Shown: in pieces, positions 1 to 10,773 of the stretch
Numbering within the stretch: position 1 is the stretch's first letter
How the letters are laid out: the number at the start of each line of letters is the position of its first letter
NCBI GenBank assembly: GCA_965243775.1
Contig: CBDEWF010000005.1
Coordinates: forward strand, 1 to 64,000
Direction of reading: 5' to 3'
Origin: Sansalvadorimonas sp965243775
GTDB lineage: Bacteria; Pseudomonadota; Gammaproteobacteria; Pseudomonadales; Endozoicomonadaceae
Length of the DNA stretch: 64,000 nt
Notes under the pieces: generated by a model
Told to the model about the DNA's origin: nothing
What the model saw: only the letters and a program-made list of their open reading frames with translations
The model's database searches: none
Program-made: the position numbers and the translations under genes

Positions 1-206
1 GATTATTCAGTGATTACTAAAATTAAGAGAATATGTTGATATCACACCTTGGTATGCTTTAAAGGTGGAATCAGGCTATCATTCTTTAATCCTATGGTCC
101 AGCTTGTTCTTGTTACTGACTACTAACAACTATCCCTCTGTCCATCACAAATGAGCTGACCTGATTTTTCCTGCCAAAAAGTAGAGCAAGAAGAAAACCA
201 TCCAAT

Positions 207-2640
207 ATGGCTGCCAAGACGTTATCCGAAGAATTGCTGAGTTGTGTATCTCCATATAGCTACGCCAGCTTAATACCATGTCTTAACACGGATGACTATG
301 TCAACCTCAGGAACTTTCCTAAGACTGAACTAGGACAAATGTTCACCATTGATCGCAGCAACTGTAAGAAAGACGGTAAAATAAATTACTCTCACCTGTT
401 TGAAACTTTGGAAAATTCAGCGACGATGACGCTGACGAGGTTAGAACTGATACGCTGGACAGAATATACAGTGGTTCCAATGTTTACAAAGAAGTAGGAA
501 CAGAATTCTTCACAACCCGAGGTATCACATTTAATGATTGGGCATTATTCGCTTGCAGCCAATATTACTATGGAGATGAGCTTCTCCTGTATGCCCTGTG
601 CAGAGTCTTTCATCGGCATGCATTTGTTGCGTGTCAAAACCGATACTGGACTACTATAGAAGACCATGCCTCAATGACCACTGATGAGCTACTAGATGTG
701 TGTGACCTGAAATTAGTGTTCCTCCGTCCTGGAATTTATGGAGAACTGAAACTAAAACGGAAATTCGGACAAGGTACTACACTAATCCTAGAACACAGCC
801 CGCCAGAATTTCCTGCTTTTAGTGAAAGTCAACTTGAGGTTTTCAACCTACCTGATTTATCTGGCTTTGTAGACAGTAGTCTGTTGAACACTTTCCTCAA
901 CATAAAACAAGAACCAGATGACACCTATGCGCAGACAGATGAACAACTCACCATTGAATACGGTGAATCTGGTAGTGAAAATGCTCTATTAAAGGTTGAA
1001 ACGAACACTGGCTCAGAGGAAGATATAGCTGCCTCCGTCGAACCCTTAAAGGAAGAAACACCAGCCACCGTTGAACCATTGGTAGTAAATCCAAAACTAC
1101 CCGCAATCCTGCATAACCCGACTGTTCTACTCAATCTGCATGACAGTTATAGTGTAATCAGCCTCAAGGAGATAAGCGTGCAAAAGATTGTTCACTCATG
1201 CATAAAATCCTGCCCACCCACACTGATGGAATTGTGCGCTGACCTCATATCTTGGAACGTAGATGTCAAGTTTCCAGGTACATTGCAACTACCTTTCTCA
1301 TTGAGGACTGCCCACCAAATAGCAGTCTTACAACGTATCCCAATACGGAATACCGAACATGTTGGTGCTAGATCCAAAGAGGTGTTCTTCGGCCACTTGA
1401 TGATAAACTCAATAGTGAAAACTTATTGGGAAGAACAGCTCAAAAAACGGAAATATTCAGTGAACATCAATCGACTAAGTGAAGACAAGATCAAGAGTTG
1501 GGGACCCAAAACAAACACGGAAACCTGGAGAGACCTGGATCCATACTCTAGCTTGGAGGACATTGGTAGCACTAGTGAGGATAACAAAGACACTGTACCA
1601 GATAACTCAGACAATAGGCCCAACATTGACAATTTACAGGAGTTGTCAGGTTCTGTTGTCACACCAGAGGATACTGGCCCAACTTTGAGATCAAGACTAC
1701 ACCAAAGGAAACCAATAAGGCATTCCACAGGCAGACCCACTAGAAAAGCTAGTAAAGGAGCTGAGTATGATGAGGGTTCATCGTCACCAAAACGAAAAAT
1801 AAGAAAACTTCGCAGAGTACATTCTGGTCCCTCTCAAGAGAGAATAGCGGCCAGGCACAAAAGGACAATACCACCAAAAACAACTCACCAAATCAAGATA
1901 AATAAACATTTAAAGGAAGGAAACAGAACAGGATGTTGATAGTGTGATTAATACATCTGATCAAACGGAAGAACCCACAGAGTGATAATGACAGTGAGGA
2001 TAATATACCGCTAAGTGATCTCGTTAAGAGCAAGAAAGATTCTATACAAAAACCGAAACAACGGAGAGTGTTTGTAACCAAAAAAATTGGATTGATTAAG
2101 AGAAAACGTATCCGCACTTGTAAATGTCCGAAATGCGGAAAAAGGTTCCCCAACCAGGGAGATCTGAACAGGCACTATCGCAAACATCATGATAGGGTGA
2201 AATGTGGTAAATGCCCAATGACATTCAGCACTCCCTCCACCCTAACTCGGCACATGTATTACCATACAGAACCGAGACACTTCTGTCATTGTGGCGAAGG
2301 ATTTAGATTCCTAGCTGAGCTCTGGATACACAAGCTAACCCACCGCCGGATTAAGACTGCCATCTGTCAACATCCAGGATGTGGTAAAAGTTATATAAGT
2401 CAGGCAGATCTCTCCAAACACGCGAAGATACATGAAAAGATTGAGTGGAAGTGTAAACTTTGTGATTACACCAACTATGACAAACGATTATTAAAAAGTC
2501 ATATGCGTAAACACGAACAAACAGTAAAATATACTTGTTCCAGATGTGGGAAAGGCTTCGTATATCATACTCAATTTAAAAGACACTGCACAGATGACAA
2601 ATGTATCCCATTGCAGAGAAGCGGGTCACCAGAGTTGTAA
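207..2640 (+). pseudogene. Frameshifted C2H2 zinc-finger gene copy (eukaryotic type)
   Basis: Four consecutive reading frames join into one protein-like sequence. It opens at ATG 207, moves to a second frame somewhere between 404 and 430, reads through about 1920, shifts again near 1920-1940, and a third time near 1978. The last frame encodes about six zinc fingers (roughly 2110-2620): classical C-x2-C...H-x3-H units, one with a C-x-C spacing, and a final C2HC-like unit. The middle part is acidic and basic low-complexity sequence with KRKIRK-like nuclear-localisation candidates. There are no introns across 2.4 kb. Zinc fingers of this type bind nucleic acid in animal nuclei. The frameshifts suggest either a retrocopied pseudogene or uncorrected indels in the assembly. 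The family is clear only for the zinc-finger part; the N-terminal 500 residues are not recognised. Confidence 0.6.
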
Positions 2641-3245
2641 ACAAAAAATCGCAATGAAACACAAATTATCCTTTTATTCCGTTCATGTATCTTAACAAGC
2701 ATGTAAAAAATAATTCATTCTTTGCTACTATATAAGAAGAAAAAGTATTTTTGTCTACTTTAAGGGTGGAAACATCTACTACCACTGTATTATATCGTTC
2801 GTATTATTTTGTATAAGAACTCTGTTACTGAAGTTAATAAGGTTATGAGTGTTAAAAATTTGGATTACTTCACAGAACTGAACTTTAAAGGAAGAAACAA
2901 AGGATCTTAGGCATCGGAGATGCCAGTAAAACTTTACATTGCATGCTGATGTTGCGAATTTGTTGCCAGGAAAAAGTTTACATTGCATGTTGATGTTGCA
3001 AAGATAAAAACTAACTTGACATTATGACAAGGATTTAATTTCCGAGTGAACCTTTAAAGGATGAAATGAACACTATACCATTTTTGTGATTTTTCTTTAA
3101 TGCACACCTGTATCACAAGGGCATCCCACACTCGCTGAACGGTCCCAAAGGACCTGGGATGTACCTTCTCTCGGAAAAGATTAAAACTCATGTAAAACTA
3201 AGTGTTACGAAACCAGGAAAATGTACCAACACTGAGAGAAAATAA

Positions 3246-3269
3246 ATTATTATTATTATTATTATTATT
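3246..3269. repeat. (ATT)8 microsatellite
   Basis: Eight uninterrupted ATT units directly follow an AATAAA-like motif. This kind of triplet run is common next to animal retroposon tails and is absent from the bacterial part of the window. Confidence 0.9.
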
Positions 3270-6200
3270 TCAACTTATTTGTCAATGTAATTTGCAAATT
3301 GCACATTCCATCGGTGTATATCGATTCCAGATCGTACAATTCTGGAAACATAAATTCACGCAGATGATCCTTTGGCGTGCGTACTGTCATTATGTTGTCA
3401 GACAAAGACGTATGGTTGAGATAATTAGTCGGGTATCGTGCTCATGTTCTATGCCATTTGGGTTTTCAAATATGACAACTTACACTTAGTATAATTAGTT
3501 CGAAATGATTAATTACTCTAATAATATCAAATAAGTTATTCGATATGAATGAAAATTTTCAAAGTCCCTTTTAAAATTGTGCATTCGGAATGTTGTAAAT
3601 AAATTCTAACCCAATCATCTTTCGGATGCTAATTACACATTTTCATGAAGATGCCTTGGAGCTGGTGGATAAATCAAAGACTCAGAAATCGATAAGACAC
3701 ATTCTCATATTAATTGGTAATCAATTAAAAATTTTTACAGAAAAAAATCTGGACAACCTTCAAGTGTAATGTAATGGTTTTGTTTCCAAGCAGCATGTAC
3801 AACTTCATTCATTCGTGAATTTTAGGCCACTGAAACAAAAACAACGCCCTGAAAGTTATGGCATTGTCATCAGTAATCAGAACAGAACACAGCTTCGTTC
3901 TCCATGCTGTTCACACCCATCCTCCAGGCTTGTAAAGTCCCCCATTGATCCTTTAACCCTATCAGACATGAGGACATGACAGGATAAATACTGTTATTCA
4001 GTTAAAGATAAAGAGACCTTTTGCAAGATTTGTTCTTATTAGAATTAGCGAGTATTGGTATTTCTTCCCTGGCTTAGGAAAATCAATGATATTAGAATTA
4101 TATGGGGATTAGACTATGAGTATTTTGTATCCAGATATGTTCTGTTTTAGGTCCTTGAGTTCCATTTTTAGACTATTGGTGTCACTTTAGGTCCATCTTT
4201 GGAAAAATAACTATGCAGTAATTGAATAACTGAATGTTTCTCATTACAAAATACAGTTTCTGAGCGCATTGAATGAAAAAAGAAAATGTCCACCAAGCCA
4301 AGAAATTCTTTTTCGTGAATAATCGCTTTATGATATTAAAGCTGCATGATGTCTGGAAATAAATGTCATTATATTCAAGACATGAAATGATAAGACTAAG
4401 CCGTGAAGTGATGCACCTTTGAAAGCACACAGTCTGGGAATCGGTTGTGCATTTGGTCACAGAATCCATTTGACGATGGGAGTACTTCCAGGTTTGTGTC
4501 TGCTTTTTTGTACACTTGTGACCTTAATTCCAGGCAATCATGAACATGAATTACCGACATCCAGCCAATTTATAACTTTATAACCTCCACACAAAGTCCG
4601 CAGTCCTTCAGGGACCCCTGTAGTTGAATATTTGCACATTCAACTAAGGCAGAGGCTTGGGAACAGGGTCATTTTAATTCATGACTGGCCCCCAGACATA
4701 TATTCATATGTGTTGAGGTACTAAGCCTTTGTTAACGAAGGATTACTTCTTCGTCTGAGAGGTGCAAAGATGGTCAATTCTGCTAAATCTTTTAAATCCA
4801 CATAGAAACATTCTTTGTCAGTTGCTTTTGCAAGTACAAATCAGGTGCAAGTACAAAAATTGCTTGGACATTTGCAGTATGCATATACCCTATTTATAAA
4901 CACTTTGTCTTCATAATTTGTCCCTTTTTCAAGCTTTTTGATAACATTTCATCATTGGTAGAAACTAATTTTGTGTCATTGCAAATTCTTGAATATCCAA
5001 TCTCAGGCATGACTTAAATTGCAATGCAGACGAAAGTCAACAAAAGAGAATTTTTCATCAGTGTCTAAACATGCTGTGGATGCAATTACCATAGCAACTT
5101 GTTTATTTAAGTTTTTGCTGTGCACTTAGTCTGACAGTTCCCAGAAGTTGACTGTTCTCGTAAAGCACACTGCTTTAATGGTATTTGATTGAAATGCCCT
5201 TATTCACGTATATTTGTCTTCCGAGCCAATATCAATTCAAGGAAGGCAATCTGATCATAAAAGAATATGGCCACATAATTCAAACCTGTTCGCGATATAA
5301 AAGACACATAAATATGATGGTTTGGAGAAGGGCGACCACACGGAAAATCCAAAATGTGAACAAGTAAGGCTGAAAGTGAAATTATCTGAAGATGAACAGC
5401 GCTTCACTGAAGCAACTCAACTATGTAGCCAAACAGTAAAATTTCGACGTCCTAACAACCAGTCATTTTCCAAAAAATATGTACACTCTTGTCATAATTT
5501 TTGGGATCGACTTTATTTACTGTAAACCATCAAAACAAATCATATACCAGAGACCTAAATTTTAAATGACCTTCCAGTTTTTAGAAATATTCAAGAAGAA
5601 CTAGGAGGCTCTATTGAGTAAACCATCCTGAGGGAAATCCTGGCTTCACCACTCAACTGCATAAATGTGTCTGCCTCTCAATTCACCAGAGGATCTGTTA
5701 TCTCTAGGTTTTATGGTTACTGATCATATTGATCATGGTTGTTCATGTTGTTGGTAAAATATCTTGATTCTTAACTATTGAAATTAGGTAAAAAAATCCA
5801 AATTTCCTTTTGAAATTTTGATAGCACTCTGCAATCTTGTTGGTAAAACCAAGATAAGATTGGTTGCATGTTGCGTCTGCCTGGAGCTACAAATAGTGAT
5901 GAAGAGATCACGGCGGGTGATAACTCTACACGGATTCTGGTATAAGCTCTATGAACTTTTCCCGAGGGCTTACAGTAAAGATTATGTCAGTGTTGTCACT
6001 GATTTATCCATAAGCCTAAAAGGTACTGTACTCCATAGTGGATGCTTTCCAATGGGTGTGCACACGTTGTATTCGTATCCTTTTCAGATAGTTTGAAGAT
6101 ATAAATGATCTATCTCCAGCTTAATATTTTTCTACATGCGCATGATATGTAATAAATGTCCTAACAATGATGTATTTAACATTTTTGCATAATTTTCTGT

Positions 6201-7853
6201 TTCATAACACATTATGAAAAATGATATTTCCAAATCTTTTTTGCATAATTTTCAGCAAGAAATTAAATACAATTACAGTAGTGAAATGGATTAGGTGTAG
6301 TTCACACTAAATATTCTGTTTGCTCTATTTTTGTACATTCTTTAAAAGCACAGACTATTTTCAGTAACAGGTAGAAAATCAGTTTTTCACGAGAAAATCA
6401 AACTTGAAAAATGAATCATATTTTCTATTTTGTGGAGAACAAGCACGCATTTTTACGGGTGATATATTTTGAACAACAACAATCACGACGTCACAACAAA
6501 GCAGTAAACTTCCCAATAAAGATATCAGCAACATCTTTTCTTCTTACACTCCTGTTGTTAAAAACGTTTGTGTGTCCTGTTCACTGTGCAAAGGAACCCT
6601 TCTGACAAAAATACACGAAAATTACCGATTGATAACGGACAGAAAATGTCAAAGGATATTTACACCACATGATATGACGTAACGTCTGGAATGAAAGTGG
6701 TGTGATATGTGAGTAGCCAATCAGAGTCCAGAGTGATGATGTAACATCTGGACTGAGTACTGAATTACTGCGCACATATTTCTACCTCCTACCTGTACTA
6801 TCTGGTTAAATATTTATCCAATCGCTTGGAAACTTGGTGTAAACCAACTTAAAGGGTAATCTACCTAGGAAAAATACCAAAAGGTGCTTTCTACCTCTTA
6901 CTTGGAGGGGGACTACTTTTTGGGTGAATGGATATGCTGGTACTCTGGCCCCTCTATAAAAGCCCTGAGCACCTATTGGGCCTCAGGAAAGATGGGCTGG
7001 ACACCAGACTATTCACATCAACCCTGTGCAAAGAGGCTTCTCAGGTATGGAGGGGCCCACCTCCTCAACCCCTCCCTGTGTGGCTGGAAATGCCCAGATC
7101 GGCAGATCTGAGTATTCCCTATGCTCTAGCAGTATCCACACTGGGATGGGGAGGTGACCTCCTCCTGTGCTATTTTGTCAATAAAATTAACTTGCAATTG
7201 GTACAATGTAATTTCTACAGTAATTTATTGGAATCTATTTTGTGATAAGCTGTAAACCATAACCATTGTAAATTGCAGGGTTTTATCCTTTAGCATGATG
7301 TTTGCTGAATAGCCTTGATTCTGTAGTCTACCTCCTAGCAAGAGGAGCAGTCAATGTATCGCAGCAGAATGTAATAAAGTGTTCAAGCATGAAGTCTGGT
7401 GTGTTCCTTTGCACTCTGAGTCCCTCCCAGGGAGGAGGTGAAGGTTTTTCATTACCCTTGACCCAAATTGTGGCCCAGTGCATGAACAGATACCCATGAA
7501 TAACCGCTGTCACATCCTGTGGATGAAAACTGCATGCTCTGCTAGCTAACCAGTGAGGAGGCAGAACCTTAAAAGTAATAGTTGGTGACAATTAGTTTAC
7601 AAATTCTAAATAGCAAATTTATGCACAATTCAGCAATCACCCTGGAGTGATCATCATGCCTCTGAAATGTCCATTGGGCTGCAGAGGCAGTTGTGAGTGG
7701 GAAGATATAACAAAAAACATCATTGCCTTGAGACTCCGGTTAAACTTGATCTAACTGGACGAATTATCCACAAAATAGGAAGAATCGTGTTTTTTTATTT
7801 TGGTTTTGAAATTGGGTGAATTTATCTAATTAGTTGAAATAGATAAATGCTTC

Positions 7854-8056
7854 ATGGATAGTGGAAACTACCACCTGTGAATAGTAATTTATGCAACAAT
7901 CTGTGGCCAGTGTAAATTCATAATTCACTATCCATGTGGCATGCTCATTAATTTTGCACTATCCATGTATTGCACAAAATCACAGGGTAACTATCTATGG
8001 ATAGTGCAAATGAACATTTCACCTATCCATGGATAGTCAATTCCACTATCTATGTG
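7854..8056. repeat. Cluster of direct and inverted CTATCCATGG-type repeats
   Basis: The decamer ACTATCCATG or its complement CATGGATAGT, with one-base variants, recurs at least six times in 200 bp: near 7854, 7928, 7959, 7991, 8023 and 8045. At 8023-8036 it forms the perfect palindrome CTATCCATGGATAG. The units sit in both orientations with unequal spacing, so this is neither a simple tandem array nor a single hairpin. No function is recognised. Confidence 0.7.
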
Positions 8057-9569
8057 CAATTAGATGAATAAGTCTAATTCATCTAATTTAGCAAGATCCA
8101 AAACCAAAATCAAACAAACACGAAAGCTAATGTCCACAAAATGTAGTTCAAGAAGGAACCTCTATTTCTGTATGGTGTCATCCAAAATAGAAAAGGTAAC
8201 CTTTTTACATCCTCAATGGTGGGGCAAAAAAAAGATGGACTCTCAAACCAGTAACTAACATATAAGTGTGGATGAAAGTGTAGGCATACGAAAGATAGAA
8301 GAATCAGGATATCATTTCCATAAAAGTAGTAAAAAGGAAAGCCGCAGAAATTGCCATTCATGAGGGAGAGGCAAAAAGATATCAGGAGACCAATCTGTAG
8401 GATGAGTATTCGGTGTTTATATGGATGATATCATGAGGATCAGACTGTTTCTATATTTGGAAAGTATCAGTGGCCAAGTCGCATTGATTAGGCTCACGCA
8501 GTCAATATGAGTCACTCGGTGGGTTAATGGTGCAATATTACAAAAGGTATATGTGGCACACACCATATATGTTGTTCTGCTTGTTGGAGGAAGATAGGAT
8601 AATGAATGAAAGGATATTGGTTGTTATTTTTTGAACAAAACTACAACCCTGTCACTTTAGGCCACCCTTTAATTATTGCCAAAAATTCCAGTGGTTTGAT
8701 TTACAGCAGCTGAGTTTTTTAAATTTGGGGAACTTTAGGAAAGTATTCATACACCTTACTTTACACCCCCCTCCCCAGTACTCCACCCTTACTTGTAAAG
8801 TGACCTTACAGAAATGGAGGTCACAATGTGCTAGGCTCTCTCAGGGATTTACTGCAATACCGAATAGCAGCAAAACATAAAATCCATATTTACTATTATC
8901 CATGCAGATTGTTTCACCTCCAGATGCAGGAGAGATGCCAGGGAGAGGCAGATTTATCATCTGTGTGTCACGGATTTTCCTGGAAACACCTCGCACATCA
9001 AACACTCATTATGTAATCTGCTGCTGCTAGTGTCATGTTTCGGCACCACTCATAAACAGCAGTCTGGGAGGGAGACGAATGGGTATGGGGGGGGGCAGAT
9101 GTACAGAAAAAGCCTTGCTTATGTATGTATTCAAATTACAATGGATGAGCTACTAACTGCCTAATATGTAGGGTAAATGACACTCCAAGAATTTTTTTCT
9201 TTTCTAATTTTCCTTTTCATCCTGCATGGGTGAATACTGCAGCCTGCTGATGGATTTGTTCTCTCGTTTCTCAACTGCTTACAGATACGTAAATCGTTCC
9301 TTTAAGTCTTGACTATTCGCATATTTGTGGCAATTTCACTCTGCCGTGTGGAAATTCATTTGTTCTCGACTGACTAATAAGCAGTGATTTCAATTCCCGA
9401 TACGATCACGTACGAAACATGTCCATCTCAGTACAATTGCATCATAAAAAAGAAGGTGACGCGCATTGCTACTTTTGTTGTGGCGAAAGAAATTAGATTT
9501 CAGGAGTGACTCTGTAAGGGATAGCTGATATTCGTAACATTCAATTTTTCTACAAAGAAACTGATCAGT

Positions 9570-9600
9570 TGGTGCCCTTGATAACACAGCTCCGGGCAGT
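9570..9600. other. Junction between eukaryote-like and bacterial DNA
   Basis: Downstream of about 9585 the + strand is continuously coding for the C-terminal part of an RND efflux pump. Upstream, the frame hits a stop at 9582 and the sequence becomes eukaryote-like. An RND pump has about 1,000 residues and the missing three quarters are not found upstream. The break therefore falls inside the gene and is not a natural gene boundary. An assembly or read chimera between host and symbiont is the likeliest cause; genuine lateral integration is the alternative. Confidence 0.75.
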
Positions 9601-10424
9601 TCCGGGGCGAAGATGGCGATGATTATCCCATCCTGATAAAAGCCATGGGGCAGGATAACCCCCATGTGGGAGATTTCCAGAGAATGATGGTGAAGTCAGC
9701 ATCTGGAGCCATGGTGGCCCTTCCGCAACTGGCAAGCCTTGAGTTAAGAGATGCTCTGGCAAGAATTCAGCATCACCGGACAGATCGTATGTCTCGAGTG
9801 ACTGCCGATGTCGCTCCCGGGTTCCAGGCGGAAGCCGTGACTAATGCCCTTGTGGCTGTGCTTGATGAGCAGCAGTGGCCAGACGGGGTCAGTTATCAGG
9901 TCGGAGGAGAGCAGGAGAAACGCAAGGAATCTTTTGGCGGTATGGGACAGGTTGTGCTGGTGGCCCTGATGGGAATCTTTGCAGTGCTGGTGCTGCAGTT
10001 CCGCTCGTTCAGTCAGCCCGCCATTATTTTTGCGGCCATTCCCTTTGCCATGACAGGTTCCATTCTGGCCCTGCTGTTTACTGGTAATACCTTTTCCTTT
10101 ACAGCTCTGGTTGGTTTGACATCGCTGGTGGGTATCGTGGTGAACAACTCCATTATTTTGGTGGACTACGCCAATCAGTTGCGTCATGAAGGGAAGGAGT
10201 TAAAGGATTCTATAGTGGAGTCTGCCCGGACCCGGTTACTGCCGATTATCCTGACCACACTAACAACAATTGGAGGATTGCTGCCTCTGACTCTGGGGGG
10301 CTCTTCCATGTGGGCCCCCATGGGGTGGAGTATTATCGGCGGCCTGCTGGTTTCCACTTTGCTGACACTTTTTATTGTTCCGGTTCTATACATGTTGTTT
10401 ACACGACGGATGCCTGCGGCCTGA
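9585..10424 (+). CDS. RND efflux transporter permease, C-terminal fragment (5' truncated)
   Basis: This is the last roughly 279 residues of a hydrophobe/amphiphile RND pump, a proton-driven inner-membrane exporter working with a periplasmic adaptor and an outer-membrane channel. The fragment begins in the second porter domain (FRGEDGDDYPI region). It then has the soluble part ending in a QYEKR-like block and the C-terminal membrane bundle, with long hydrophobic stretches such as VVLVALMGIFAVLVLQF and LVGLTSLVGIVVNNSIILVD, and the typical ARTRLLPIILTTLTT loop. It ends with a normal stop. A full-length member has 1,000-1,050 residues, so about 740 N-terminal residues are missing, cut off at the host-DNA junction. 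The first ATG in the fragment (9645) is not a natural start. The substrate cannot be inferred. Confidence 0.85.
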   Translation, partial: HSSGQFRGEDGDDYPILIKAMGQDNPHVGDFQRMMVKSASGAMVALPQLASLELRDALARIQHHRTDRMSRVTADVAPGFQAEAVTNALVAVLDEQQWPDGVSYQVGGEQEKRKESFGGMGQVVLVALMGIFAVLVLQFRSFSQPAIIFAAIPFAMTGSILALLFTGNTFSFTALVGLTSLVGIVVNNSIILVDYANQLRHEGKELKDSIVESARTRLLPIILTTLTTIGGLLPLTLGGSSMWAPMGWSIIGGLLVSTLLTLFIVPVLYMLFTRRMPAA

Positions 10425-10773
10425 ATCCACCTGAAAATTCCTGGAACTAGCCCTTAAGTGGTAGATATCTTTTTTGTAACCTATTGTGACGACTGTTTAT
10501 TAATTTAAAAAAAGTACGATTAAAGTGTAATGGAAGTCTAACGCAACGGCTGCTTCAGATGCTCACGAAAGGAATGTGCGAAAAGTTAACCGGTTGATCA
10601 TTTTTTGATTAACTGTTTTCGTGAGACTGGTCAGTATTTTTGTAGTCAGATTTTTGCATTATGGTTGATTCTCCCCTGTCATGACTGTTTTAACATGGCC
10701 CATGTTAGCGGCAGCGAACAGGAGGGAAAGGCCTTTGACGTTTTAGTTGTTTGGTTGTGTCTTCGAGGAATAG
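10425..10773. other. Intergenic region upstream of the GGDEF-EAL gene
   Basis: This is 349 bases with no supportable gene. A short open frame from 10605 lacks a ribosome binding site and family resemblance. The region presumably holds the promoter of the following gene, but no convincing -35/-10 pair or operator stands out. GAGGAAT just before 10774 is the ribosome binding site. Confidence 0.6.

Larger units (their letters stand above)
1..9584. other. Eukaryote-like (probable host) DNA segment
   Basis: This block is AT-rich and gene-poor. It contains a C2H2 zinc-finger gene copy, an (ATT)8 microsatellite and short dispersed repeats. No Shine-Dalgarno-led operons or recognisable bacterial genes occur in it, in sharp contrast to the rest of the window. 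Apart from the zinc-finger copy (207-2640) and the repeats listed separately, bases 2641-9584 hold only short open frames with no recognisable domain, and I see no supportable gene there. AATAAA motifs and CTATAAAAG-type boxes occur (e.g. near 6950 and 7181), as expected of animal DNA. The origin is inferred from composition and content; the species cannot be told from the sequence alone. Confidence 0.8.

Noticed and set aside
8064..8361. Short open frames on both strands in the eukaryotic part
   Set aside because: AT-rich chance frames with low-complexity translations and no recognisable domain.
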